64,000 nt of DNA from Shewanella sp. MBTL60-112-B2 (GTDB taxonomy: Bacteria > Pseudomonadota > Gammaproteobacteria > Enterobacterales > Shewanellaceae): positions 62,001 to 126,000 of the forward strand of contig NZ_BPFA01000011.1 of assembly GCF_019655055.1 (NCBI RefSeq). The letters run 5' to 3'. The notes under the pieces were generated by a model that searched no databases, was not told the origin of the DNA, and saw nothing but the letters and a program-made list of their open reading frames with translations. This document shows, in pieces, positions 29,193-39,408 of the stretch. Numbering within the stretch: position 1 is the stretch's first letter; each line of letters begins with the position of its first letter. The translations under genes and the position numbers were made by a program.

Positions 29193-31448
29193 TTAAAGTG
29201 AGCTGTAACGTTCACGTAGACGCTGTCTCACCACTTCCGCAATCGTGTTGAAGAAGAAAGTAAAGATAAATAAAACAAAGGCAGCCAAGAACAGCACTCG
29301 ATAGTGGGAGCTACCAATTGCTGACTCAGGCATTTCTACCGCGATGTTTGCAGCTAGGGTTCTCATTCCCTCAAACACACTCCATTCCATAATCGCAGTG
29401 TTACCTGTCGCCATCAGTACAATCATGGTCTCACCGACAGCGCGGCCAAGCCCCATCATGACCGCAGAGAAAATACCTGGGCTTGCCGTAAGCAATACGA
29501 CGCGCGTTAGGGTCTGCCAAGTCGTTGCCCCTAGTGCCAAACTTCCGTTTGATAGGTGACGTGGCACAGAGAACACAGCATCTTCTGCAATAGAGAAAAT
29601 CGTAGGAATAACCGCAAAGCCCATGGCAATACCTACTACTAAGGCATTACGCTGATCGAAGGTGATCCCAAGTTCGTTAGTGATAAACATTCGGGTATCA
29701 CCGTCGAATAGAGCCAACTCAAGAGTGGGACTAATTGCAAATGAGAACCAACCGACAAAAATAATGACAGGCAACAGCATCAGCTCTTGATAAGTCTCTG
29801 GTAGACGTTGTTTCCAGTTGGCTGGCATCTTGTGCCAAGCAAAGGCCGTACTTAAAATTGAGACAGGAAGCAGCACTAATAAGGTGATGATCCCGGGCAA
29901 GTTATCTTCAATGAGAGGAGCTAACCATAGACCCGCTAAGAAACCCAAGATAACCGTAGGCAGCGCTTCCATGATCTCAATAGTCGGTTTAACAATGGCG
30001 CGCACTTTAGGCGACATGAAGTAAGCGGTATACACGGCGCCAGCAATGGCTAACGGCGTAGCAAATAACATGGCATAAAGCGCAGCTTTCATGGTACCAA
30101 ATGCCAATGGCATTAAGCTTAGTTTGGCTTCGAAATCGTCAGAGCCTGATGTCGACTGCCACACATACATTGGTTCAGGATAACCTTCGTACCAAACCTT
30201 CTCCCACATAGCGCTCCAAGATACTTCTGGATGAGTATTTGATACGCTAAATAAGTTCAGCTTACCCTCCGCCTCAACGATTAGCGCATTTGAACGTGGA
30301 CTAAATCCTACTGTACCTGGATTATTAAGACTGAATTTCTCGGAGAAGAGTTTTCTTTCACTGGTAGTGTAAAGTAGGCTTAGCTCGCCATTTTCTGTAA
30401 TGGTAACAAAACTCTTACGGTAAAATTCAGAGGCCACACTTTTGATATCGCCCTTGCCTTTAAAGTCTCGTATCTCTTGATATTGACGCCCTTGCTCTCC
30501 ATTCACCTGAAAATACTGCTGTACTAAGCCAGTATCATAACTCACCAGTAATGAGCTAGCTCCGGCCAATAAGGTCACATTTGTTACCTTGGCGTTTGCG
30601 CGCCCTAGTGACAGAACTTGGCTCAATTGCACCGCTTCAGCATCACGGATATCGTAGATGAACAGCTTGTTATCAGAGCTTAAAATCAGTTGACGTTGAT
30701 CTGGCGTCATCAACTGCTGTTGAACATTGACCGGAGAATCAGGAATGGTGCTTTGATAAGACAGCCACTCCACCTCTTCTGTCATCATGTTTTCTTCACC
30801 TTCTTGGCGAGAAAGATGCCAGACTTTATCGTCGGTTTGATACACGAAGCTCATTTTGTCGCTACTATAGTCGAACACTAAGTTGTTTAATGCACGTCCT
30901 TGAGAGTCAACGGTTAACGGTTCATTGCCGTTAGAAAAGCGAACTTTTGGTGTGATTAAGCGTTTATCATCTGGGTAAGTCACCCCAAATTCGACGCCTG
31001 CAATAATCACCTGGCCATTATTTAAACCTAATGCAAAACGTTGCTCACTCGGCATGGCCGCAGAGCTACTAACCACATGAGTGCCCGCGGGTGTATTGAT
31101 TTGTTCAGTTCTTAATAGCTGAGATGTATGTGTATCATAAAAATCAACCTTACCAAGTTGTGATACTCGATACATGATTTCATTTTGCTCGTCGCTACCG
31201 ACCATTAAGGCTGGCTTGCTGTCGTGATACTCAGCACTCACAACAGGCGCAACTTCCGCACTATCGAAGATTGGCTTTACCACATAAAGTAGATAAAAGA
31301 AGATCAGTAGCAGCGCAACAAATACCATGGTTCCACCAACGGTGACACCAATTTGTGCTGCTTTATCCTTGATTGCTCTGCGCGAAGTACCATTGTTTAT
31401 CAATAGGTTTTTCGCAGCAGGTCCAGGCTGAGATACCTGAGTTTCCAT
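29193..31448 (-). CDS. pstC: Phosphate ABC transporter permease PstC with large periplasmic sensor-like insertion
   Basis: 751 residues against about 320 in E. coli. One helix near residues 35-60 is followed by roughly 370 residues of beta-rich sequence resembling WD40/beta-propeller repeats (for example QLILSSDNKLFIYDIRDAE), then the permease domain with EAA-type segment LSNGSLALGATTWQTLTRV. GAGG lies six bases before the ATG. It heads the pstCAB-phoU operon, under the Pho box at 31589-31606. No pstS is nearby; the binding protein must be encoded elsewhere. Confidence 0.92.
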   Translation of the reverse strand: METQVSQPGPAAKNLLINNGTSRRAIKDKAAQIGVTVGGTMVFVALLLIFFYLLYVVKPIFDSAEVAPVVSAEYHDSKPALMVGSDEQNEIMYRVSQLGKVDFYDTHTSQLLRTEQINTPAGTHVVSSSAAMPSEQRFALGLNNGQVIIAGVEFGVTYPDDKRLITPKVRFSNGNEPLTVDSQGRALNNLVFDYSSDKMSFVYQTDDKVWHLSRQEGEENMMTEEVEWLSYQSTIPDSPVNVQQQLMTPDQRQLILSSDNKLFIYDIRDAEAVQLSQVLSLGRANAKVTNVTLLAGASSLLVSYDTGLVQQYFQVNGEQGRQYQEIRDFKGKGDIKSVASEFYRKSFVTITENGELSLLYTTSERKLFSEKFSLNNPGTVGFSPRSNALIVEAEGKLNLFSVSNTHPEVSWSAMWEKVWYEGYPEPMYVWQSTSGSDDFEAKLSLMPLAFGTMKAALYAMLFATPLAIAGAVYTAYFMSPKVRAIVKPTIEIMEALPTVILGFLAGLWLAPLIEDNLPGIITLLVLLPVSILSTAFAWHKMPANWKQRLPETYQELMLLPVIIFVGWFSFAISPTLELALFDGDTRMFITNELGITFDQRNALVVGIAMGFAVIPTIFSIAEDAVFSVPRHLSNGSLALGATTWQTLTRVVLLTASPGIFSAVMMGLGRAVGETMIVLMATGNTAIMEWSVFEGMRTLAANIAVEMPESAIGSSHYRVLFLAAFVLFIFTFFFNTIAEVVRQRLRERYSSL

Positions 31449-31572
31449 TAAGAACCTCGATTATTATAAAGCCAGTCAAATTTTAACTGGGATTGTATTA
31501 ACGACTATGCTAACACTAGGGATATATAGTGTTTTATAACAACATCTACGCACTCGTATTTTAATGTTGAGC

Positions 31573-31606
31573 ATTATATGACGCAAAAATGACACTAGTG
31601 TTACAG
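31573..31606 (-). promoter_or_regulatory. Pho box and -10 element of the pstC promoter
   Basis: Read on the minus strand, CTGTAACACTAGTGTCAT (31606-31589) matches about 13 of 18 positions of the enterobacterial PhoB box, with the two half-sites 11 bases apart. A perfect TATAAT (31578-31573) follows ten bases later, the spacing expected when PhoB replaces the -35 contact. It lies about 140 bases before pstC, which predicts phosphate-starvation induction. Confidence 0.75.
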
Positions 31607-31732
31607 CGATGAACTAAAAGCAGATCGATTTAGCATCAATTTTTGTGCTAAAAACTAGGGAAACTGAGTCTATCTCTTTAAGATCTAGCAAGAATATACG
31701 CATTGGCATGATAAATAATGGAGTAATATCAA

Positions 31733-32233
31733 ATGTTAAGATATCTAGTTACCCTGCAAGCAAAGGATAGAGAAGGCTTAGTAGAACAAATCGCTCATTC
31801 AGTCAGTCGCCATGGTGGCCATTGGCTTGACTCTGAACTGCGCCATATAGATGGGATTTTTGCCGCGATATTACTGTTAGAGGTCCCCTCCGCGAGCTGG
31901 GATGAACTTATCGAAAGTTTAGAGCTTCTAGACGGAATATCCTTAACCTACGCCAAAACCACTAAGCCTCCAGCTAAAAATAAACATGTCAGTTACTCAT
32001 TAGTGGCATACGACAGACCCGGTTTAGTACATGAAATATCCAATAAGATTAGTGCGCTCGGTATTAATATCGAACATATGAGTACTCGCTATGAAAGCGC
32101 AAGTCATACGGGGATTGCACTATTTAGAGCAGATTTTAATGTGAGTATGAAAGATGCCCTCGATGGTGAGCGGTTAACTCAATCCCTTCACAGTATTGGA
32201 GATGATGTCGTACTCGATAATCTGTCACTGTAA
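31733..32233 (+). CDS. Double ACT-domain protein, GcvR-like
   Basis: 166 residues made of two ACT domains (LVTLQAKDREGLVEQIAHSV and YSLVAYDRPGLVHEISNKI), the architecture of GcvR, the glycine cleavage repressor accessory protein. It probably senses an amino acid and contacts a partner regulator; no DNA-binding motif is visible. It is divergent from pstC. No gcvA or gcv genes are adjacent, so the name GcvR is not assigned. Confidence 0.8.
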   Translation: MLRYLVTLQAKDREGLVEQIAHSVSRHGGHWLDSELRHIDGIFAAILLLEVPSASWDELIESLELLDGISLTYAKTTKPPAKNKHVSYSLVAYDRPGLVHEISNKISALGINIEHMSTRYESASHTGIALFRADFNVSMKDALDGERLTQSLHSIGDDVVLDNLSL

Positions 32234-32369
32234 CTGTAGTGCTAGCCAGAGCTAACACTTTCTGGCTAGCATAACCTTTCAAGTAATGCCAATAGAAATG
32301 GAATGTCATCGGCCGCACCAGCACCACTGCGGGCGCGGTTCAATTCAACGAAGTATCTCAACTTACTCT

Positions 32370-33602
32370 CTAAGGCTGTGGACACTCTGGACAATCAGGG
32401 CAAAGCTTACAACTCGCTTCAGCCTCCATAGACTCTACTGCTTCTCCAAAGAATGTGTCACCAGTTGCTTTTACTGTATCTACGAAAGCTCTCACCATAT
32501 CGCCTGAAACCCCCTCTTCAGGAAGCTCATTCAATTCAGGGAGAGGGACATAGTTACCTGAGTAATCTTCACAAGCACCAGGAGCAAGAACGTCGACCAT
32601 ATGAATAACTTCAGTCATATTGCCGTGGGTCTCTTCAACCACGATATCCTTGATAAGTACATTTGAGTCGTTACAAACATCCCCTCCATAGTTAACTTGG
32701 AGGCCGTAATCACCGTAACCATTTTGCACAACGACAGTGGAGCACTCTTTTGTCACATTCAACTTGCCAGGGAATGTTTCTACTGGACAGTCAAACTCGT
32801 TGCTATCACCGGCTATAACTGTACCGCCACTTTCAACAGCAGCCTTAGCCTCCGCAGAACCACTAATCCCATTGATATCTGTGATAAAAGAGCTGTCAAA
32901 TGTTTTTGATTCACCAACAGCGAGCGTGCCCTTGATAAACTCCTCGTCAGAAACATCTGTTTTCGCAACAATATCAAATAATTGAAGTGAACCAGTATTT
33001 TCTACTTTAAGTAAATAGTCGTATTTAATTGCACTACCACCGTCTACAAGCGTTCCGCCTTCACAGGTGAGATTAACTTTCAATTCGGGCTTACCTGGTA
33101 TGTAACAAAATGAAATATGACTGAGTCCATAGAATTTATTACTTGCCTTTTCCGGCGCATGTAAACCAGCATCAGAGCTAGTAAACGACCCCATGTAATT
33201 ATAAAGGTTACCTCCAGGCCCCCCTTTAACAAATACGCCAAGCATGATCACGGCACTGTCTCCTTGGTCCCACGACAATGTTTTAGCGCCTTTTTGTACA
33301 TCAAGAGTGACTGATAGCTCACCATCATAATCCGAATATGTACCATCATAGACAGGCTCAACTTTTAGCTCTCTTAAATCTTCGTTATTAAAAAATTCGG
33401 AACAGGTTGGATTTCCCGCAAACTCTTGCGGTTGAAATCCTCCTGCAGAGGGTGATCCAGCATCTGAACGTACAACTTGAAGACTGAGAACAGCACTGAT
33501 AACCAGCAGTAAAGCCAATTGTTTAAAAAATTTACTCCTTACTACGTCAATGAGCATAGTTTGGCAACATGACCTAGCAGAGTCGAAAAGTGTTAAGTTC
33601 AT
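32370..33602 (-). CDS. Secreted or surface protein with beta-rich repeats and Cys-rich tail
   Basis: 410 residues, family not recognised. AAGGAG eight bases upstream supports the ATG; the signal has a long N-region and a hydrophobic core (residues about 29-42). Two segments, LKVNLTCEGGTLVDGG and LNVTKECSTVVVQNG, begin similar beta-sandwich units reminiscent of DUF11-type repeats. The protein ends CKLCPDCPECPQP, a four-Cys cluster with Cys at every third position or so. Calcium-type acidic clusters are absent. It is a single gene; function unknown. Confidence 0.6.
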   Translation of the reverse strand: MNLTLFDSARSCCQTMLIDVVRSKFFKQLALLLVISAVLSLQVVRSDAGSPSAGGFQPQEFAGNPTCSEFFNNEDLRELKVEPVYDGTYSDYDGELSVTLDVQKGAKTLSWDQGDSAVIMLGVFVKGGPGGNLYNYMGSFTSSDAGLHAPEKASNKFYGLSHISFCYIPGKPELKVNLTCEGGTLVDGGSAIKYDYLLKVENTGSLQLFDIVAKTDVSDEEFIKGTLAVGESKTFDSSFITDINGISGSAEAKAAVESGGTVIAGDSNEFDCPVETFPGKLNVTKECSTVVVQNGYGDYGLQVNYGGDVCNDSNVLIKDIVVEETHGNMTEVIHMVDVLAPGACEDYSGNYVPLPELNELPEEGVSGDMVRAFVDTVKATGDTFFGEAVESMEAEASCKLCPDCPECPQP

Positions 33603-34021
33603 TAGGTTATCTCCTTGAAGTGATAATTAATGCCCTTATCCCATGCTAACTAAAGGACATCCTAGCCAAGGTGTAGCAACTCCCGAGCCAAGACGTAAAC
33701 GACTGAAAATATTTAGTTTTAAATCCGTATCGCAGCAATAAATGTTCAAGGTGAACAGATGTACATTACAGAGTGTTACTCTCCCTAGACAATTCGTTAA
33801 GCTAGTGGTTTGCAAATTAAGTGAGTAAGAGCAGTTATCAAGCATCGCCGAAATCTAGCAAAAGTTATTAACCTTTAAGCTTGAAAGAACACATCGTTGA
33901 TAATGGATAAAATCAAGAAGAGCAATCAAGGATTTCATCAATAGCAATCGATAAAACCATTCCAAATGTGGCTTAACAATCTGTTAGACTAAAGCCAAAT
34001 ATTGATAAAAATAGAAATGTC
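33603..34021. other. Intergenic region, no gene accepted
   Basis: 419 bases between divergent genes. A 69-codon minus-strand frame at 33636-33845 has no ribosome-binding site and an unconvincing composition. Two similar stretches (CTTGGCTCGGGAG and CTTGGCTAGGATG on the minus strand) sit close together near 33655-33695; their meaning is unclear. Confidence 0.3.
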
Positions 34022-34840
34022 ATGCTTGGAACATTAAGAAAAATGCGCAGCCACTTAGATGAGAATAACGTGGTGCAATATCAACTGCCTGTTGGCGAAG
34101 AGTTATTGGATCTCAATCCATTAATTGGTCAACAACTTACGCTCACTCATACCGGTAAAATCCTCTGCTGTAGCTGTGGTAAGAAAACCAAAAAGAGTTA
34201 CTCTCAGGGTCACTGCTACGTATGCATGCAAAAGCTAGCAAGTTGCGACATGTGCATCATGAAGCCTGAAACTTGTCACTATGCAGCAGGCACCTGCCGC
34301 GAGCCATCATGGGGTGAGGCTAATTGTTTTGTACCTCACTATGTCTACTTATCTAATACTTCTGGCGTGAAGGTGGGGATTACCCGCCACACTCAGCTGC
34401 CTACCCGCTGGATTGACCAAGGTGCTACCCAAGGTTTGCCTATTTTTAAAGTTGAAACTCGTCTTCTATCAGGTTTAATTGAAACCGCGCTAGCTGAAAT
34501 GATTGCAGATAAGACTAACTGGCGCACTATGCTTAAGGGTAACGCTGACGATCTGGATCTTAAACAACAAGCAGAAGTGCTTATTCCGCACATTAGCGAA
34601 CGTTTAAAAGAGATCACCTCTGAGCACGGTGAGTTTGCAGTGTCGCAGCTCGATGAACCAATTCAAGCGATTAACTATCCAGTAAGCGAGTTTCCAACCA
34701 AAATTAGTTCGCATAACTTTGATAAAAACCCTGAAGTATCTGGGATTTTGAAAGGCATAAAAGGCCAGTATTTAATCTTCGATACCGGCGTAATCAACAT
34801 GCGTAAATTTGGCTCTTACGAGATAAGTGTCAGCTACTAA
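34022..34840 (+). CDS. DUF2797-family protein
   Basis: 272 residues. A Cys-rich zinc-binding-like part (CCSCGKKTK, HCYVCMQ, CDMCIMKPETCHY) is followed by a segment HYVYLSNTSGVKVGITRH reminiscent of a GIY-YIG-like core with Arg further on (LPTRWIDQGA). This is the DUF2797 pattern as remembered. No function is established; nuclease activity would be a guess. It is a single gene ending at the hairpin 34875-34904. Confidence 0.75.
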   Translation: MLGTLRKMRSHLDENNVVQYQLPVGEELLDLNPLIGQQLTLTHTGKILCCSCGKKTKKSYSQGHCYVCMQKLASCDMCIMKPETCHYAAGTCREPSWGEANCFVPHYVYLSNTSGVKVGITRHTQLPTRWIDQGATQGLPIFKVETRLLSGLIETALAEMIADKTNWRTMLKGNADDLDLKQQAEVLIPHISERLKEITSEHGEFAVSQLDEPIQAINYPVSEFPTKISSHNFDKNPEVSGILKGIKGQYLIFDTGVINMRKFGSYEISVSY

Positions 34841-34874
34841 AAGTTTTTAATAAAATAGCTTATTTTAACTCAAT

Positions 34875-34904
34875 AAAAATGCCCCGCATTAGCAGGGCAT
34901 TTTT
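34875..34904. terminator. Bidirectional terminator
   Basis: AAAAATGCCC and GGGCATTTTT form a ten-bp stem around a ten-base loop, with T-rich sequence on both strands. It separates the convergent DUF2797 and lipoprotein genes. Confidence 0.8.
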
Positions 34905-34954
34905 ATTTAATCACTCATAATAAGTATAGAGTTACTCAAGTGAAGATTCAGAAA

Positions 34955-35527
34955 CTAAACTGCGGGTACAGATTGAAGCATAGTCGATAATAAACGCTCG
35001 AAACGTTGCTCACGTTGCAGAGGACTATTGTCCAAATCGGTAAAGCCTTGCGCTAATACACGCCACACTGGCACAGGATTATAAGGAGAAAATAACGCAA
35101 CTAAAACAGACCCTTTTTCATATTCATCATCAACACCTGCGGTCGATAAGCCTGCCACTAAGCCAGCCTTTTTCAAAATTTCTTTATCACTCATTTCAGA
35201 TTCAAGTGCTAAGCCAAAACCAACTAACACACTCGGTGTCTCATGAGACTTGGCTAAATGGTAACCTTTTGCCTGCATTGCCTGAGTAATCGCTGCTTGC
35301 ATATGCTTAATCACAACCTCATTATCAACCTCATCACTGGCGTGAACAGCAAACATAGTCGGGTGCCAGGAAAATGCTTTTGAAGATTGGCTTAGCATTG
35401 TCAAATCGCCAGTGGTCACCATAGTCGTACGCGTTGCCGCCACCTCAGCTTCAGCACTATCGGTTGTACTGCAACCTGCCAATAGTAATAATCCACTCAA
35501 TAGCAGTAAGACATATTGTTTAATCAT
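34955..35527 (-). CDS. DUF4136-like lipoprotein
   Basis: 190 residues with signal and lipobox LLAGC (Cys19), followed by Ser, suggesting the outer membrane. The mature part (FSWHPTMF, AAITQAMQAKGYHLAKS, PSVLVGFGLALESEMSD) resembles DUF4136 lipoproteins. Role unknown. It is transcribed in the same direction as the collagenase gene, which lies upstream with its own terminator. Confidence 0.65.
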   Translation of the reverse strand: MIKQYVLLLLSGLLLLAGCSTTDSAEAEVAATRTTMVTTGDLTMLSQSSKAFSWHPTMFAVHASDEVDNEVVIKHMQAAITQAMQAKGYHLAKSHETPSVLVGFGLALESEMSDKEILKKAGLVAGLSTAGVDDEYEKGSVLVALFSPYNPVPVWRVLAQGFTDLDNSPLQREQRFERLLSTMLQSVPAV

Positions 35528-35652
35528 AAGTTGAAAATCCTTCTTTTAGCTCGCTCCAGCGTAACACCTTAAACATTAACCTAACCTGACTAATAAGCTG
35601 CTGTCGACAGTAAAAGCTAATTTAGCTAAGGTATTTTTTAATCCCAAATAAA

Positions 35653-35677
35653 AAGCCGACTCATAAAGAGTCGGCTT
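35653..35677 (-). terminator. Terminator of the collagenase gene
   Basis: AAGCCGACTC and GAGTCGGCTT pair perfectly around a five-base loop; T-rich sequence follows on the minus strand. It lies about 30 bases after the collagenase stop. Confidence 0.85.
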
Positions 35678-35708
35678 AATTACTTACTTTGGCTTGTTAA
35701 AGTCGTAC

Positions 35709-38630
35709 TTACTTAATGTTAACCACTAAGCTTGCACCTTCACTTGATGGCGCGCCATCAGCACTGATGTAATACCAACCTTCTGCAGGAGCATTAATCG
35801 TTAGGCTTTCAACATTTCCTTGGCTCTCAGACTTAACTTCATAAGAGTTAGGACCTGCCCAAGTTTGGCTGTTACCGTAAAGGTCTACGTTACCTGTACC
35901 GTTAGCACTTGCAACACTGACTTCTTCTGTTCCTGTTGGTACGTAGAAGTAGTAGCTTGAATGACCATCTTCAATACATATTGCTTCACCAAACTCAACT
36001 CCGCCATAGCCATATGGAGATTGGGTCGCACAGGCATCTGCAACTGTTGTTGGTGGAGTAACCGTATCGCCGCCATCAGACAGGCTTACTTTAAGGCTTA
36101 CACCTTCAAAATCTTGATATGCTAACAAGCTCACATATACCCAACCTCGGTTGGCAATAACGCTAATTGACTCTTCGTTACCATCATTTTCTGAGCGCGC
36201 ATCAAAATCTTGTGGCTTAGCCCAAATATCTTGGTTGAAGAACAAGTCAACATCACCTTCACCACCTGAAGTAGTTAGATAAAGCTGTGTGTTGTCTTCT
36301 TCGATATAGGTGTAGAAGTAGTTGATATCCGTACCTTCAACACACTCAACCTTATCGTGAGTTAGCTTGCCATCTCTAATGGTTGCTGCACCACAATTCT
36401 CAATAGGTTCACTTGGACCATCAACGTCAGCATTGTCACCAATTCCATCACCATCTGAATCAGCCCACTCAGTAGGATCTGTTGGGAAAGCATCGGCATT
36501 ATCACCTACACCATCGCCATCGGTATCGCGAGTTTCAGACGCGTCTGTAGGGAACTCATCAGCGTTATCACCTACACCATCGTTATCTGTATCATGAGTT
36601 TCAGATGGATCATTCGGGAATGCATCTTGTGAATCAGGTACACCATCGCCATCTGAGTCGACAGGTTGTGGCACAATACCTGTGCTGATTGTGTCATTAT
36701 TACTTGTTACTGACTCTAACCATGCATACCACTCATCGTTATAGTTTTCACCAATCGTGTTGTCGATATACGTCAACCAACCATCGGCATCGCCACCACG
36801 AGCAAGAACCAGTAGAGCATCAACATCGCTTCTATGTTTTTCAAATAAGAAACGCACAGCTAGATAGCCCCAGCTATAAACACGGTCTGAACCACTGTTA
36901 TAAGTGTTACCAAGGATCTCAGCTAAGCTATATTCCTTAGAACGGCCCATATCAACAGCGCCATCGTTACGATTTTGCTTAGAAATATACTCTGCTAGAC
37001 CTTCTGTCCACCATACCGACTTACCTGTATCGATATCGAAGTAGTTAAACGCACCGTAAAGGTTAAAGCGACCATCTAGATAATGCACATATTCGTGCTT
37101 CAAATTCCAAACTAGAATATCTTCAGTCCATGTTGCTTCATGGGCAATAAAGCGGGCTTGGTTACCTTCTTGTGATGGCGTCCCCTCCAGGTACATACCA
37201 CCGTTGTTGGTACTGATCCCAAAAATCACCCCAGCGTACTGAGCGTAGTCGTCGTAGCTGTCAAAGATGTTGACTTCTAAGCTTTCGTTGTAATCATCCG
37301 CAACAGGCTGGTTGCCAGTCCCAAGTACGTCATGGAATAACACTTCCTCTGCGCCCATTAGATCACAAGATTGTTGTAGCTCGTCATTAGTTAGCTGTTG
37401 GGCACGAATATAAATGGTATCGCTACAGCTGTAGTTAATTGGTAGCGCTGCTTGCTCTAGCTCTTCTTCCCAACCACAAATGCCAAAACTTTCACAATCG
37501 CCAGGGTTATAGTAATCAAGGTAACCCGCTGCATCTGCCCACTCTGCAGAAGCACGTTCAAACTTATTCATGTACTGCTGAACGCCATCATTCAAACGTG
37601 TTTTAAAGCTTTCAGGTAGATCCCAGTACGCTTGATATTCATAAAAACGGCCAAACTCATGAAACGCATCTGTTGATTCATACTGGTAATCAGAATTAAT
37701 AATATAATCAGATGTGGCAATTTTAAGCAGCGCATCAATCAGCTCACCGTGCTCTAGTGCTTTGCTATTGTAATCTTCTGCCCAACTACCGTAATAAAGA
37801 GTTGTTAATGCACTCGTCATTGCTGCGCGGTGACGGTTACTTGCTAAAAAGTCTGCATTAAACATCTGTAAGTAATCGGTGATCACCGGCACACTTTCTA
37901 GGATATGATCGGCACTCGCCCATGATGTAAAGAACTCCATCAAGGTGTCGCCAGCTGAATGAGTAATTTCAAACAACTTTGGATTCTTCGAATACTCTAC
38001 TAATGCGCCATAAAGAGCGTCTGCAGCTTGAGTGTCGCTATAGTTTAGGTCGTCGTTGTAGAACTCAATATAAAATGCACCACGTAAGTAATAGAACAAG
38101 TTACGCAGTTCATAACCTGTGCTGCTGTCATAGGTTGCAGCCATAGATGCTGTAAGATTTGCAACAGCAACAATATTCTCGCTCTGGAAAGCTGCAACTG
38201 ATACTGCATCGTTACGTGAATAAAGCGCAGAGATACATGAAATATCGGCTTCTCTCACATAATCAAACAAGTCTTGACCACTTAAGGCTGAAAGTTCTGC
38301 GCTACATACTTCAGCGTCAGTTTCAGCAGCAGGGCCGACTGCACCAATAGCCCCTGCTGGTGCTTCTACTTTTTTAGCTTGGCTCTTATCAATGTTCTGA
38401 CGCTGTGTTTTCTCTGCATCTTTTTGTGTACCTGGTACATTTGCACCTTTATCGAAACGGTTTTTAAGTTCAGTACCATGAGGAGCTTTAGATGCTTCTT
38501 TAGTTGAAGGTGCACTCTCACTATGAGCAATTGCAGCTCCTGGAAACAAAATAGCAGAACAAGCAAGTGCTAAAGCATGAACTTTAAACTGACCTTTTCT
38601 AGCTTGTGACTTAGATGATTTGATTGACAT
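35709..38630 (-). CDS. Secreted M9-family collagenase
   Basis: 973 residues from the ATG at 38630 (GGAG six bases upstream; a TTG lies 12 bases earlier). A signal peptide is followed by an N-terminal M9 activator-like region, then the gluzincin metalloprotease site HEYVHYLDGRF with the third zinc ligand in WWTEGLAEY. After it come thrombospondin type 3-like calcium repeats (DTDNDGVGDNADEFPTD and similar, about residues 655-725) and two pre-peptidase C-terminal (PPC) domains, about 740-840 and 860-973. It would degrade collagen or similar protein outside the cell. Single gene. Confidence 0.9.
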   Translation of the reverse strand: MSIKSSKSQARKGQFKVHALALACSAILFPGAAIAHSESAPSTKEASKAPHGTELKNRFDKGANVPGTQKDAEKTQRQNIDKSQAKKVEAPAGAIGAVGPAAETDAEVCSAELSALSGQDLFDYVREADISCISALYSRNDAVSVAAFQSENIVAVANLTASMAATYDSSTGYELRNLFYYLRGAFYIEFYNDDLNYSDTQAADALYGALVEYSKNPKLFEITHSAGDTLMEFFTSWASADHILESVPVITDYLQMFNADFLASNRHRAAMTSALTTLYYGSWAEDYNSKALEHGELIDALLKIATSDYIINSDYQYESTDAFHEFGRFYEYQAYWDLPESFKTRLNDGVQQYMNKFERASAEWADAAGYLDYYNPGDCESFGICGWEEELEQAALPINYSCSDTIYIRAQQLTNDELQQSCDLMGAEEVLFHDVLGTGNQPVADDYNESLEVNIFDSYDDYAQYAGVIFGISTNNGGMYLEGTPSQEGNQARFIAHEATWTEDILVWNLKHEYVHYLDGRFNLYGAFNYFDIDTGKSVWWTEGLAEYISKQNRNDGAVDMGRSKEYSLAEILGNTYNSGSDRVYSWGYLAVRFLFEKHRSDVDALLVLARGGDADGWLTYIDNTIGENYNDEWYAWLESVTSNNDTISTGIVPQPVDSDGDGVPDSQDAFPNDPSETHDTDNDGVGDNADEFPTDASETRDTDGDGVGDNADAFPTDPTEWADSDGDGIGDNADVDGPSEPIENCGAATIRDGKLTHDKVECVEGTDINYFYTYIEEDNTQLYLTTSGGEGDVDLFFNQDIWAKPQDFDARSENDGNEESISVIANRGWVYVSLLAYQDFEGVSLKVSLSDGGDTVTPPTTVADACATQSPYGYGGVEFGEAICIEDGHSSYYFYVPTGTEEVSVASANGTGNVDLYGNSQTWAGPNSYEVKSESQGNVESLTINAPAEGWYYISADGAPSSEGASLVVNIK

Positions 38631-39408
38631 GTTTGACTCCAATTATTCGCGACTATGTCGTTAAACCACCTAATACAGGGAAGTGATAATCAGACTGATA
38701 CAAGGTTTTACTTGTCGCGCTTGCTGTTGCGATATTTTTATATTTGTTAATCTTTCGTTAAAAAGATGATCCAATTTATAATTTATACAATATCCACATG
38801 CAAGCAAAAAAATCACTCAAATATTGGTAAGTATGCACATATACAAAGATTTAGTGAATGAACATTCAAGTGTCAAAAACTTTACTCCAGTTAAACAGTT
38901 ACAATCACCATGCTAAAACTGATAACAAGTCACTGAGTAAGCCATGATGGTGCTATCAGTTAACGCTAAACAACCGAAACTAAATATGTTTCCCTCTATT
39001 TGAGCAACATCTAAATATCTAGGATTTTCTCAGTAGAACATAAAGTTAGCACTAAAGTCGTAGAGTGCACTATCGCAATGGATAATGAGTGATGGTAGCC
39101 CCTAGCCGTCATGATATTTATGACTTTAGGATTCAGTTATTTTATCATCGTCAAAAAATAACCTAGTGAAAGCCAAGCAGGTATAAGGTTGTTAATAACC
39201 CATTCAAAGTGACTAAAAATTCAATATTAAATTATTATGAAGTACGTATAACAAAAAGAAATAACATATTTCTAAGTGGTTATAAGCAAAGCGATAAAAA
39301 TTAGACTTTTACGCCTGTAGTCTGATCACGCTACTATTGACCTTCTTTTTACTATTTAGCCCTTTCGAGCCACAGAACATGGGCATGTAGCAGGTATTGA
39401 CGCTGTAT
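38631..39408. other. Long intergenic region, no gene recognised
   Basis: About 780 bases between the divergent collagenase and LysE-type genes. It is AT-rich and probably holds both promoters. No ORF with a ribosome-binding site, no RNA gene and no clear repeat was found. Confidence 0.35.

Noticed and set aside
33636..33845. 69-codon minus-strand frame upstream of the Cys-tail protein
   Set aside because: No ribosome-binding site, no recognisable domain, and composition like intergenic DNA. A c-di-GMP riboswitch was considered for the same stretch but the conserved GEMM segments are absent.
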